Shown: one piece after another, positions 9,413-17,934 of the stretch
Layout: every line of letters begins with the position of its first letter
Position numbering within the stretch: the stretch's first letter is position 1
Assembly: GCA_903895255.1 (NCBI GenBank)
Contig: CAITTG010000094.1
Location: 1-56,124 of the forward strand
DNA: 56,124 nt
Reading direction: 5' to 3'
Source: an uncultured Verrucomicrobia subdivision 3 bacterium
Lineage (GTDB): Bacteria > Verrucomicrobiota > Verrucomicrobiia > Limisphaerales > UBA11358
Notes under the pieces: generated by a model
Databases searched by the model: none
The model's input: the letters and a program-made list of their open reading frames with translations, nothing else
Told to the model about the DNA's origin: nothing
Position numbers and translations under genes: made by a program

Positions 9413-10656
9413 ATTAATCGCGTCTTCCCTGTCAACAATTCTTGCATCATGCCTTGTTTGATGTCACGAGTCTTCTTGCGGCGTTGTTCCAATGCCGCCA
9501 GTTCCGCATCCATGTCGGATAGCACCTCGGCGATGGCGGTTTGTTCGCATTGGGGTGGAAGATGCAAATCCAGCCGTGCGAGATTTCTGGAACTGATATG
9601 AACTACTACCTCGCCTTGGCCCATCCGTGCTTTTTGACTCGTTATGCTTGATTGGTTCATCAGGTAGCCGAGAAACTTTGAATCTTGGCCGACAGGACGG
9701 AAAATGATGATGTCGCCGCCCGCATAGGCTTCTTCGTCGCCGAGAAATGCGACGCATTTGCCGATTTCCTCAGTTGTTTCGCCGGAAGCTGCGAAAAGCA
9801 AATCACCTTTCTGAATGCGTTGGCTTTGCTTGGCTGTTGTTGGCGTGATAAATGAATTGAACTTTTTAAGGTGATCGTGGTGATGCGTATAGATTTCGCC
9901 GTAGCGAATACATGCCACTCCATCCGACACAATTTCATCTTTCTTGATGCCGAAACCTTTTAGAAATGCGCCAGTGTTTCCCAAATTTTTTGTCTGCCAT
10001 TCATCGTGGAAACCAGGGAGTCGGGTTTTGCCGGTGAGGAGCTGCTGCATGGCGGCCTGTTTGAGGTCGCGCTTCTTGGTGATGAGTTTGTCCAGCGTGC
10101 CGAGCAGAGCATCAACATCGCTCAACCTCCCAGCGATGGCGCGTTGTTCGGAAGTTGTGGGTAGTGTGATCGTGAAAGCGCCAAAGCCGGTAGTCGTAAG
10201 ATTTACGAACGTGCCGCCATGTGTAGCTGAGGCGTGGAGCTGTTCTTGAAGACTGGTTAGCCGATAAAAAAGATACTCGGTCTCGACTGCCTGGTCTAAT
10301 TGAACCAAAGCCAACATGCCGTCGTGTATGCAGGCGTCAACGGCAAGGATAGATGGTAGGCCGACGACGGTCGGCGTGCCTGAGCACACCACGGTCAATG
10401 TTCCTCGCTTGCATGACCGACTGTGTTTTGAACCTTCAATTGTAAGAAAATCTATGATGGGAGTTACGAACTTCCGGTCGCGAGTAACATCCTCCACCAT
10501 CAACCGTGGGATATTTCCTCCGTAAAATCTCTTATCGCCTTTTGGTCGGGGGCTTGAGCCTCGAATTACATGGCCGATACTGCCGAGTGATTTAACTTTC
10601 CATTCACCGGGAATCACCCCCACCTCGGTCTGTTTGTAGCCAGGTTTTATTTCCAT
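9409..10656 (-). CDS. hsdS: Type I restriction-modification specificity subunit S
   Basis: The DNA-recognition subunit of the type I complex (415 residues). It has two target-recognition domains (about residues 15-165 and 215-370), each followed by a helical spacer. The two spacers end in nearly the same words, AAMQQLLTGKTRLP (about residue 205) and GMMQELLTGKTRLI (the C-terminus), which is the internal repeat expected of HsdS. The start lies inside the end of hsdM (10-bp overlap) and its stop overlaps the first DUF262 gene. The two TRDs set the two halves of a bipartite target, which I cannot predict. No inverted-repeat invertase or silent hsdS copy is visible nearby. Confidence 0.93.
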   Translation of the reverse strand: MEIKPGYKQTEVGVIPGEWKVKSLGSIGHVIRGSSPRPKGDKRFYGGNIPRLMVEDVTRDRKFVTPIIDFLTIEGSKHSRSCKRGTLTVVCSGTPTVVGLPSILAVDACIHDGMLALVQLDQAVETEYLFYRLTSLQEQLHASATHGGTFVNLTTTGFGAFTITLPTTSEQRAIAGRLSDVDALLGTLDKLITKKRDLKQAAMQQLLTGKTRLPGFHDEWQTKNLGNTGAFLKGFGIKKDEIVSDGVACIRYGEIYTHHHDHLKKFNSFITPTTAKQSQRIQKGDLLFAASGETTEEIGKCVAFLGDEEAYAGGDIIIFRPVGQDSKFLGYLMNQSSITSQKARMGQGEVVVHISSRNLARLDLHLPPQCEQTAIAEVLSDMDAELAALEQRRKKTRDIKQGMMQELLTGKTRLI

Positions 10657-13151
10657 AGCACTCCCATTTTATCGAGATGCTTTTCCACGCGCGCGGCAAG
10701 TGTTGCCACTTCGCTGGTGATTTGCGGTAGCGGTGCTTCGTAGCGTTCCGCCAGTTGGCGGATGCGCCCGGTGAGTGTTTTCGAGACGCGGTCTAATTCG
10801 CCTTGCACGGCGGCGGCGATGGTGGCGAGCCATTTGTCATCTACTACCAGCGTTTTTATGTCGTCCACGGTCAGCTTGCCGTAATGCGCAAGTGTGTTTT
10901 CCGCCAGCTCGTCTTGCGCCTCGCCTAGCGCCGCGTTGGTCGCCGTCTCTTTTTCGGCGAGCGCGAGATATTCTTTTAACAATGGAATTTCTCCCGGCTC
11001 GGCCACGTCGGCACCGCCTTCTTCCGCTGCGTTCAGTCGGGCTTTGACGCTGGCCTTGGTCAGCTTGTCCTTTTCATTTCTGGCCTCAAACAGCAAGCCG
11101 TCTTCGCCACCGTGTTCTTCGGCGAGTTCTTCCATTGCCTGCGTGATGACGGCGATTTCAGTTTCCAGTTTTTCAATGGCCGCCTGTTCGGCGGCAAAAT
11201 ATCGCGCGATAATGAACACTGGGGGAATCAGTTCCATCCGATATTTCTTCCGGCCGACCACGAGGCCGGGCTTTTCTTTGGATTTTTTGGATTTGTCCTC
11301 AATCATCAACTGTGGCTGCGCGGACTCCCGCCAGCCGTCGCTGGTGATCAAATAAACGTCATCCTGCATGGTTTCGGCCCAGTAATCCATGAGGTGCTGA
11401 AAGATGTCGTAGGGGTCCAGCAACCGGGCTTTCTCGAAGGTGGCCAGCAGGTCTTCGGACAGCGTTTCGATGAGCGCCTTCGGTTTGGTCTCCTTGGTCA
11501 AGCCTTTTAGGCGCTGCGTATTCGTCGTCTTCCATTTCCCGAAGAGCTTCGTCGCGGATTCATTATAGGCGGTGAATTCCGGGTGGCTGAATATGGCGGA
11601 CTTGATGTCGGTGGCCGGGATGCGGAGTTGGCTGTAACCGGCGCGATCGGCCTTTTTGAACAATCCGGCCCGCACGGCAGGGATGACCTGCCAGTAGCGG
11701 TCCAACGCGTCAATGTCCCGGTTCGGGATGCCGCCATTCAGGTGGGCGTCAATGTCCTGGATGTCCTCTGGTTCGGTGCTATCAATATAGCGGGGCAGAT
11801 TCAGGTTGAAATCGTTCTTGGGATCGCTGATTTCCGCCACCGGGACCAGTCGCGAATACCGGTTTTCCTCGTGCTGGCGCGTGTAAATATCCACGATTTT
11901 GTGGATGTCCTGTTCGCGTAGGCGGTTTTTATTGCCGTCCTTGATGAAGCCTTTGGCGGCGTCCACCATGAAAATGCCCTTGCGGGCGGTGGCATTTTCC
12001 TTGTCCAGCACGATGATGCAGGCCGGGATTCCGGTGCCATAAAAGAGGTTGGCCGGGAGGCCGATAATGGCCTTGATGTACCCCCGCAGAATGAGATTTT
12101 TGCGAATGGCCCCCTCGGCGTTGCCTCGGAACAACACGCCATGGGGCAGAATGCAGGCCCCTTTGCCGTCCGGCTTCAATGACCGGAGGATGTGCAACAG
12201 GTAGGCGTAATCCCCCTGTTTGGCGGGCGGGATGCCGTAACCGGTGAACCGGCCGTAATCTTTCGCGGATTGCTGTCCGTCTTCGCCGCTTTTGCCTCCC
12301 TCATTGGGATGCAGGCCGGTGCTCCACCGTTTGTCACTGAATGGCGGATTGGCCACCACATAATCGTAGGTTTTAAGGGCGTGGCCGTCAGTAAATTTGG
12401 GGTCGGCCAGCGTGTTGCCCTGTTTGATCTCCGCCGTGGGGTAATTGTGGAGAATCATGTTCATGCGCGCCAGACCGGCGGTGGCGGAATCCTTTTCCTG
12501 GCCTTCCAGCGTCACCTTCACGTCTTTGCCATGGCGGGCCTCGTCGCCGACTTTCAGGAGGAGGGAACCGGAACCACAGGTGGGGTCATAAACGGTGGTT
12601 TTGTTGCTGGTCCGGGCGTGCCGGATGCCCAGCAACTGGGCCACGACCCGGCTGACTTCCGCCGGGGTGTAGAATTGCCCCTTGCTTTTGCCGCTCTCGG
12701 TGGCGAAATGACGCATGAGGTATTCGTAGGCGTCCCCCAGGAGGTCATCCCCGTCGGCGCGGTTTTTCGAGAAATCCAGCGCCGGATTTTGGAAGATGCC
12801 GATGAGGTTGCCCAGTTTGTCCACCATCTCCTTGCCACTGCCGAGCTTGTTCGGATCGTTGAAATCCGGCATGTCGGACAGGTTGTTGGCCTTGGCCAGC
12901 GGTCCGAGAATCTTTTTATTGATCTGGTCGCCGATGTCCGATTTGCCCTTCAACTCGACCATGTCGGCAAAACTGGCCCCCTTGGGAATGGTGATCGGGG
13001 CATACGGCTGCCCGGCGAATTTGTCGCTGACGTATTTGACGAACAGAAGCACCAGGACGTAATCCTTGTATTGCGAGGCGTCCATTCCGCCGCGCAATTC
13101 ATCGCAGGATTGCCAGAGGGACGAATATAATTCTGATTTTTTGAGAGCCAT
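10647..13151 (-). CDS. hsdM: Type I restriction-modification methyltransferase subunit M
   Basis: The adenine-N6 methyltransferase subunit (834 residues). It has the N-terminal HsdM helical domain (LYSSLWQSCDELRGGMDASQYKDY), the SAM-binding motif DPTCGSGSLLLKVG and the catalytic NPPF motif in YVVANPPFSDKRW. The long C-terminal part contains acidic coiled-coil stretches, as in the larger HsdM variants. It is the first gene of a six-gene operon and its stop lies within the first codons of hsdS. A perfect 8-bp inverted repeat sits about 40 bases upstream of the start codon and may be a control site. Composition is GC-rich compared with the two DUF262 genes downstream. Confidence 0.96.
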   Translation of the reverse strand: MALKKSELYSSLWQSCDELRGGMDASQYKDYVLVLLFVKYVSDKFAGQPYAPITIPKGASFADMVELKGKSDIGDQINKKILGPLAKANNLSDMPDFNDPNKLGSGKEMVDKLGNLIGIFQNPALDFSKNRADGDDLLGDAYEYLMRHFATESGKSKGQFYTPAEVSRVVAQLLGIRHARTSNKTTVYDPTCGSGSLLLKVGDEARHGKDVKVTLEGQEKDSATAGLARMNMILHNYPTAEIKQGNTLADPKFTDGHALKTYDYVVANPPFSDKRWSTGLHPNEGGKSGEDGQQSAKDYGRFTGYGIPPAKQGDYAYLLHILRSLKPDGKGACILPHGVLFRGNAEGAIRKNLILRGYIKAIIGLPANLFYGTGIPACIIVLDKENATARKGIFMVDAAKGFIKDGNKNRLREQDIHKIVDIYTRQHEENRYSRLVPVAEISDPKNDFNLNLPRYIDSTEPEDIQDIDAHLNGGIPNRDIDALDRYWQVIPAVRAGLFKKADRAGYSQLRIPATDIKSAIFSHPEFTAYNESATKLFGKWKTTNTQRLKGLTKETKPKALIETLSEDLLATFEKARLLDPYDIFQHLMDYWAETMQDDVYLITSDGWRESAQPQLMIEDKSKKSKEKPGLVVGRKKYRMELIPPVFIIARYFAAEQAAIEKLETEIAVITQAMEELAEEHGGEDGLLFEARNEKDKLTKASVKARLNAAEEGGADVAEPGEIPLLKEYLALAEKETATNAALGEAQDELAENTLAHYGKLTVDDIKTLVVDDKWLATIAAAVQGELDRVSKTLTGRIRQLAERYEAPLPQITSEVATLAARVEKHLDKMGVLWK

Positions 13152-13187
13152 GTGTTGGGGGGCGTCGGGAAAATGTTAATCCGGCCG

Positions 13188-13207
13188 GGCATCCGGTTGC
13201 GGATGCC
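13188..13207. promoter_or_regulatory. Inverted repeat upstream of hsdM
   Basis: GGCATCCG and CGGATGCC form a perfect 8-bp inverted repeat with a GTTG spacer, 36-56 bases before the hsdM start. It could be an operator for a regulator or a hairpin in the leader RNA. No T-run follows, so it is not a typical terminator. Confidence 0.35.
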
Positions 13208-13401
13208 GGCTGCGACCGGCCGAGTGGAGCGCTGAATCCATAATTTCTGAGATCAGAGCCATATTTTCCAGAATTGTGGGCCGTTCGGCCCTTCAACACA
13301 AGCGCAAGTCGTCCTGAATTTGTCAGAGCGGTCCCAAAGCTGCACCATGGGAAGATGAGAGGCCACACGGGACTTTTTGTCCCCACTTTTAAGGGAGCAA
13401 G

Positions 13402-13821
13402 GTGCCGGTCGGCTTGCCGCCTGAGTTTAAAAGGCTTGCTGGAATTGTCCAATTATTGGACAGTTTGTGTAGGTTTTATTACAACGAAATGAACGGGGCT
13501 GACATTGACGAGATCGAGTTGAAACTTGGGATTCAGCTGCCATCCGATTATCGGCAGTTCATGATTGCAGGACATGGGAAAACAATGTCTGGAATATTGG
13601 ACGACGTCCACGAAATCATTTCGGCCAACCAGCGCAATCGGCATATGTCCTGGCTTGGGCGTTCACTTGATCCCGTTTTTTATATATTTGCCATTGATGA
13701 AGCTGGCCGAGAGATTTTTATGGATTTGGACGTTCCAGGGCCGGTGATCATGGCTGCGGATTATGAGCGCAAGCGAGGGGCGGTTCTAGCCCGAAATTTT
13801 CACGATTGGGTTTCGTGATGT
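13402..13821 (+). CDS. SMI1/KNR4 (SUKH) family protein
   Basis: A 138-residue protein with a SUKH-type fold signature: EIELKLGIQLPSDYRQFMIAGHGK (E-LG-LP-DYR-F). SUKH proteins are frequently immunity proteins against polymorphic or contact-dependent toxins. The GTG start at 13402 keeps an N-terminal helix (LLDSLCRFYYNE) usual for the family; an ATG at 13489 would remove it. It is divergent from hsdM and 16 bases upstream of a HEPN-type gene on the same strand, so the two probably share a transcript. The pairing suggests an antidote or regulatory role towards the HEPN protein, which is inference. Confidence 0.75.
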
Positions 13822-13834
13822 CAGAGATTGTAAA

Positions 13835-14443
13835 ATGTCAAAAAATCGCGCGAGCAACAGTGAGAAGGAGCTGGAAATCTTAGCCAATGAATTGGCTAGG
13901 GTAAACACCAGCTTCTTTTTCTTCCAAAAACTCCACGCTAATTATCAGCGGCTCACCGCGGCAAAAGATTTCTGGGATTATACAATTTCAGCTCACGGTA
14001 GCATTGCGTTACAAAACCTTAGTCGTATTTACGATATTCACCTTGATGGTCTTAACCTTTATACAATCCTCAAATCAATAGACGTTCAAAGAATGGACCA
14101 AGCTACTCGGAATCAGTTTGCTGGATTTTTAGACACTTGTGGTCCGAAAAGTAAGAATGCTTTGGTTTTGAGCCTGCGCAAGTGGCGAAACAACATCATT
14201 GCTCATTATAATAGTGAGGTGGCCCTTGATCGTGAAGGCTTTGACGTAAACAACCCCGCTGATCCGGAACAAATTTTATCAACCCTGATTGAGTTGGGCT
14301 TTAATATTCTCGAATGGTGCAGAACGATTCTCGGAAATATCACGCCATACCCGCGATTTGCGCCTGGGATGGATGGTTGCGAAAGTGTACTCAAATGCTT
14401 GCATCCGCAGGAAATTCTCCAAAGGATTGAACCGAGGAAATAG
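13835..14443 (+). CDS. HEPN-like (AbiU2-type) protein
   Basis: A 202-residue, mostly helical protein. The segment SLRKWRNNIIAHYN (about residues 112-125) carries the RN-x(4)-H signature of HEPN RNases, in the form common to AbiU2-like proteins where it is followed by a charged helix. HEPN proteins of this type act as RNA-cutting toxins or abortive-infection effectors. No signal peptide or membrane helix is visible. The gene follows the SUKH gene by 16 bases and converges on the RelA/SpoT gene 81 bases away. A single HEPN motif means it would work as a dimer. Family membership is judged from the motif and helical pattern only. Confidence 0.6.
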   Translation: MSKNRASNSEKELEILANELARVNTSFFFFQKLHANYQRLTAAKDFWDYTISAHGSIALQNLSRIYDIHLDGLNLYTILKSIDVQRMDQATRNQFAGFLDTCGPKSKNALVLSLRKWRNNIIAHYNSEVALDREGFDVNNPADPEQILSTLIELGFNILEWCRTILGNITPYPRFAPGMDGCESVLKCLHPQEILQRIEPRK

Positions 14444-14523
14444 AATAATTGAATGTGGCATTTGCTTGGATTTGCTGCAAACCACTCGTTGTGAATCCGC
14501 GCGGCATCGAGGGACCGCTTTCA

Positions 14524-15525
14524 TCAAAAAAGGCCATTGGTTGATATTCCAAGCATCGTATATAAATCTTCCAAATACCCACTGTCCACAGGCCAGCATT
14601 TTGGAATCGACGTTTCGTTTTCGGTCACTAGATATCCAAGAAGAATAATGACCGAATCTCGATAGAAAACCGATGTTGCACGTTTTTGCTGCAGGCTTTC
14701 TCTTAACCACGGTCGAGCGGCGGCCCAAATTTTCAGTTTTTCAGGGGTAACCTCTTTTAATAGTCCTCGATATTGTTCGGCAATGAGTTCCGCCAAGGCG
14801 GTTTTTGGATTTGTTGCCTCACCGGTAATATCTCTGTAAATCTCACTAGAATGGACCAGCAAGTTGGTTACCCCTTCGTTATATTCACGCAGGCGTTTCT
14901 TGATTTCTCCGAATACGTCATCAGTCGTTTCAATGAGCGCTGAGCCTTTTGCGAGTGATCGATTGATGTGCTTCTGGTCCTCTTCCGGCAACCTAACGGG
15001 CGGTTTGTAAGAGCTGCTGTGGGCCATTTCAGCGTAAGCGTGTTGTAAAATCGTTCGAATCTGGATTTCGCATGGAAAGCCAATAGGAATGACTATGCCC
15101 TCAAATGTTACATCGGAGCGTGTGCGGATGACGAAGTGGTCCGACTGGTATGCGAAATAATCGGCTTTTTCCAATCGCTCCTGCTGAAAGTCACGGTCCT
15201 TTTGCGCGATCCATGGGCCGGATTCGATCAATGTTCCTACGCGGTCAATATCTTCCAAAAGCAAAACCACGAAGCGAACTCCGACTTGATCGGTGATGTC
15301 TGAAAGAGGGTCTGACTTCCGCTTTCTGACGAGAGCCTTCTCCAAGAATGAATCCGTTTCTTTGACCCTTGGCTTCGGTGGTATTTGAAGAAATTTCGCG
15401 ACCGCCACCTTTGAACCGAATTGGTTCTCCAAGGCCTCAATAAGTGTCTGCGTGACCCACCGACCCAGCGCGTCGAGCGCCGTCCGGCGGGATTCGAAGG
15501 CGCTCTTGAGTTCGGCCTCGTTCAT
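14524..15525 (-). CDS. RelA/SpoT-domain nucleotide pyrophosphokinase-like protein
   Basis: A 333-residue protein with a synthetase-type RelA/SpoT domain and no HD hydrolase domain. Visible signatures are the DQVGVRFVVLLLEDID strand-helix (D-xxG-R), YFAYQSDHFVIRTR (the GYxSxH substrate loop, with Ala for Gly) and CEIQIRTILQHAYAEMAH (the E-x-Q-x-R-T catalytic strand). The domain normally moves pyrophosphate from ATP to GDP/GTP; in toxic small alarmone synthetases it modifies adenosine or tRNA. The last 100 residues are helical and unassigned. Its ATG overlaps the stop of the NdpA-like gene (ATGA), so both are made from one message. Which acceptor it uses cannot be read from the sequence. Confidence 0.82.
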   Translation of the reverse strand: MNEAELKSAFESRRTALDALGRWVTQTLIEALENQFGSKVAVAKFLQIPPKPRVKETDSFLEKALVRKRKSDPLSDITDQVGVRFVVLLLEDIDRVGTLIESGPWIAQKDRDFQQERLEKADYFAYQSDHFVIRTRSDVTFEGIVIPIGFPCEIQIRTILQHAYAEMAHSSSYKPPVRLPEEDQKHINRSLAKGSALIETTDDVFGEIKKRLREYNEGVTNLLVHSSEIYRDITGEATNPKTALAELIAEQYRGLLKEVTPEKLKIWAAARPWLRESLQQKRATSVFYRDSVIILLGYLVTENETSIPKCWPVDSGYLEDLYTMLGISTNGLF

Positions 15526-16589
15526 GGCATTGTCTCAATCGTCCCACGTATTTTGACCTCTGTCCAACCATCATCGGAAGTCCCAGTGATTTTGACGGCA
15601 TCCCGGAAAACTTCAGAAGGAGCATATAATGTAACGTTTGAACTGAATTTTAGGGACTGACGCCGTAGTTTTCCTTTCACAAGATCCAGCTCCTTTGAGA
15701 TTGCCTGGGTGATTCCGGCTTCGCGACATTTGCGAACGAAGGCGTCTTGATGTGACTGAGGTAATACATCTTGGGCGAAGGTTCTCGGTTCCAGGGTTGC
15801 GCGATTTTGGCGGAAATAGGAAATGAGGTCTCCGCGATAATCAACACGATCGGACTGTGATACAGGCATTTCACCAATGAATTCACGCGCGACGTCAAAG
15901 AACTGTTTTGTCTGGCGAGCTGCATTGTGCGCCAGCTTGCATTTGAGAAAGGTTCGATAGAAGTATGTAGCGGCTTCACCATTACCCGACGTTTGCATTA
16001 GGTGGTCAAACACTTTGACCTGAAAGTCATCAGGATGCCGGCCTGTCGAAGTCGCATTGTCAAGGCTTGATTCTTCGATGAAAAAAGCAATTTTAAAGAG
16101 TCGCTGGGACTCGCCCAGAAGCATATCATTTTCGTAGGTCAGTGTAATGCTTTCCCCTTTAACGCGTTTATATAGCGCTTGATCGGAATCTGCTTTAATG
16201 ACAGCAATAAAGCGCGAGGTGTTACCATCTGCTGCACAAGTGCCTTGTATGAACATTGCTGAACCGGATTTTATCGGCCCAGCCGTTTGAGCACTTGATA
16301 GTGAGTTTGCCAAATGTTTTGAGTTGTCGACGAATCCGGCATCATCAATATCGAGCATCGCTGATGTTTTTTCGAAGGGGCTTCCGATGCCGGAATCTTC
16401 CACGGTTACGTCCACGCAATGACTGCCGGAAGCTACCGTATCAATCAGTCGTTTACTCACGAGAGATTTGCCCTTGGCATCTAGCACGACGAGGTCATCG
16501 CTCAACTGTGGCGGTCGATCCGTGATTTGTGACGCACGAACGACTTCATGAGCGATGACACGAATGATTTCAATGTTTGCAATGTTCAT
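15522..16589 (-). CDS. Nucleoid-associated protein, NdpA/YejK family
   Basis: A 355-residue protein of the 37-kDa nucleoid-associated (NdpA/YejK) family. The opening INxxIIRVIAHEV-type strand, the LVSKRLIDTVASGSH segment and especially the FIQGTCAADGNTSRFIAVIKADSDQALY block (the VVADGT...AILKLE equivalent) follow the family pattern, and length is close to the E. coli protein (335). Family members bind DNA and are mostly housekeeping; here the gene sits in a defence-type island and overlaps a RelA/SpoT-domain gene by ATGA. I therefore infer a DNA- or chromatin-sensing partner for that enzyme. No terminator or clear promoter is visible in the roughly 400 bases upstream. Confidence 0.75.
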   Translation of the reverse strand: MNIANIEIIRVIAHEVVRASQITDRPPQLSDDLVVLDAKGKSLVSKRLIDTVASGSHCVDVTVEDSGIGSPFEKTSAMLDIDDAGFVDNSKHLANSLSSAQTAGPIKSGSAMFIQGTCAADGNTSRFIAVIKADSDQALYKRVKGESITLTYENDMLLGESQRLFKIAFFIEESSLDNATSTGRHPDDFQVKVFDHLMQTSGNGEAATYFYRTFLKCKLAHNAARQTKQFFDVAREFIGEMPVSQSDRVDYRGDLISYFRQNRATLEPRTFAQDVLPQSHQDAFVRKCREAGITQAISKELDLVKGKLRRQSLKFSSNVTLYAPSEVFRDAVKITGTSDDGWTEVKIRGTIETMP

Positions 16590-16999
16590 GGCTGACTATT
16601 TTGGGTTCAAGAGCTGACGATTCACCGTTGGGCTGTTTTGGTGGCGGCCCGTCCCAATATGTAGATTGTTGCGAATCTCGCTTAGGCACATGGCGATCGG
16701 AATTCGGACGCGGTGTGCCAGAAGGCCACCTTTTTTCTGAGCGCCGGGACGTTGCTATTGTTTGGAATGTTTTTTCCTGTGCTCATATGGATTGAACAGA
16801 GCGTATGCCCCGCTTGTTGTGTCGGAAAGGAAAAAACGGCGGTTTTTGACAAACTCTCTGCATAACGAATTACGCCGCGCCAGCGGCGTCACCATATGAA
16901 AAAGGCCGGGCGGCTTGCGCCGTCCGACCCCGCCCTTTTCGGGCCTTGGCTCGGGGCGCACTCCTGCGGAGCCCGAAGCCTTTTGCGCATTGCGCAAAA
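16590..16999. other. Intergenic region rich in hairpins
   Basis: No gene recognised. It holds several inverted repeats: ACGCCGC/GCGGCGT (16872-16889), an imperfect GGCCGGGCGG/CCGTCCGACC hairpin (about 16903-16928) and a perfect interrupted palindrome at 16981-16999. It separates the ndpA-like gene from the small accessory genes and must hold the ndpA-like promoter. Confidence 0.45.
16981..16999. repeat. Perfect 19-bp interrupted palindrome
   Basis: TTTTGCGCA-T-TGCGCAAAA is a perfect 9+1+9 palindrome directly after the stop codon of the small minus-strand gene. As DNA it could be an operator or recombinase site; as RNA it could be a hairpin terminator with weak U-run. Confidence 0.45.
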
Positions 17000-17284
17000 T
17001 TATGTTCCTGCCTGGCCGCGGTGGTGGGCGAATTCCAACTGACGGTTTCGTCCTTGAATCCACTGCTGGGCCTTGGACACGGCCTCGACTACCATGGCAA
17101 GTTCGTCGGCGTAGAACGTCCGGCCCCGTTGCCATGAATCGTTTTTCTTGAAAAACCGGCTGATGAGAATTTTATGGCGAATCCCGTCCGCCTCCTGTGA
17201 TTCCCAGACACAGGCACGAATTTTTCCGGAACACGACGTGTAGGAGGGTGCCGAATTGGGGGCCTCGTTTTGATTGGTTTTCAT
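17000..17284 (-). CDS. Small accessory protein of mobile elements
   Basis: A 94-residue protein beginning MKTNQNEAP. The core GKIRACVWESQEADGIRHKILISRFFK...FYADELAMVVEAVSKAQQWI resembles small proteins of integrative elements that share the pattern I-R-x-x-x-W...F-x-x-D-E-L-x-x-V-A...A-x-x-W-I; function is unknown. I chose the ATG at 17284; a GTG at 17308 would add eight residues. The first residues nearly match those of the next gene (MDTNQNESP), as if the translation start was copied. It lies in a run of small minus-strand genes between the defence genes and the recombinase. Confidence 0.6.
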   Translation of the reverse strand: MKTNQNEAPNSAPSYTSCSGKIRACVWESQEADGIRHKILISRFFKKNDSWQRGRTFYADELAMVVEAVSKAQQWIQGRNRQLEFAHHRGQAGT

Positions 17285-17331
17285 AAGTTTATTAAGTGGT
17301 TTGAACACAGGTAAAATTCAGCTTTGGGTAG

Positions 17332-17358
17332 GCCGGCAACTGCGAAGCAGTTGCCGGC
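17332..17358. repeat. 12-bp perfect hairpin with GAA loop
   Basis: GCCGGCAACTGC and GCAGTTGCCGGC are exact complements around GAA, so the tip reads GCGAAGC, a sequence known to form an unusually stable mini-hairpin in DNA. It lies between two small accessory genes. A second hairpin with the same tip is at 18221-18239. Confidence 0.6.
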
Positions 17359-17378
17359 GGGTGTCCTCACAAGCTATA

Positions 17379-17780
17379 TCAATCTTCACCAGGCATCATG
17401 ATGGTGATGGCGGGTTGTGCGTCGTCAATGTCCAGGGGACCGCAGGCGGCGATTAATTTCACCAGCTTGGGTGCCCGATGGTCGTTGCGGACATAGAGGA
17501 CCACCGGCACGTGGTTTGCCGCGCTGCGGGCACGCTGCACGGCAAAGCGGGTCATGTGGATAATGTCCCACAGGCGACCGGCTTCGTCCTGGCCGGATAC
17601 GCCGGGTGGAACGGTTACGAATGCATCAAACACCGTCCGTGTGAGGAATACCGGGAACCTGATTCCGGCTTCCTTTGCAACGGTTGTCACTTCCACCTGT
17701 ACGCCGTCGGCGACAGCCTGGGCTCGGGTGTAGGCATAGACGATTTTTCCGAAGGGTGATTCATTTTGGTTGGTATCCAT
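17379..17780 (-). CDS. DUF6573 family protein
   Basis: A 133-residue protein whose opening FGKIVYAYTRAQAVADGV...AKEAGIRFPVFLTRTVFDAFV follows the DUF6573 pattern (family of plasmid, phage and integrative-element accessory proteins of unknown function). A good Shine-Dalgarno-like AAAGGA precedes the ATG. The middle (DEAGRLWDIIHMTRFAVQRA) and a strand-rich end (VPVVLYVRNDH) are conserved features. It is the middle of three small minus-strand genes next to the serine recombinase, supporting an element-borne origin. No catalytic motif is visible. Confidence 0.75.
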   Translation of the reverse strand: MDTNQNESPFGKIVYAYTRAQAVADGVQVEVTTVAKEAGIRFPVFLTRTVFDAFVTVPPGVSGQDEAGRLWDIIHMTRFAVQRARSAANHVPVVLYVRNDHRAPKLVKLIAACGPLDIDDAQPAITIMMPGED

Positions 17781-17934
17781 GATGCGGTCCTTTGTGTTAT
17801 GGAAGCTTGCGGTTGGCCTTTATCAAGGCGGCCCGTGGGCCGTGCTTGCTCGTCTGGTGATGGGCAATCACGGCCGCACAGGCCGTTGGGAGGGTATGAA
17901 TGAGCAGTGCCGGATTTGTCGTTACCGTTGTGAA

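Noticed and set aside
9464..9938. Short frames within hsdS
   Set aside because: Alternative frames of a well-supported HsdS gene.
14289..14728. Open frames overlapping the HEPN and RelA/SpoT ends
   Set aside because: Frames overlap two better-supported genes and carry no family signature.
16755..17135. 126-residue minus-strand frame over the hairpin region
   Set aside because: Overlaps the small accessory gene in another frame and lacks protein character.
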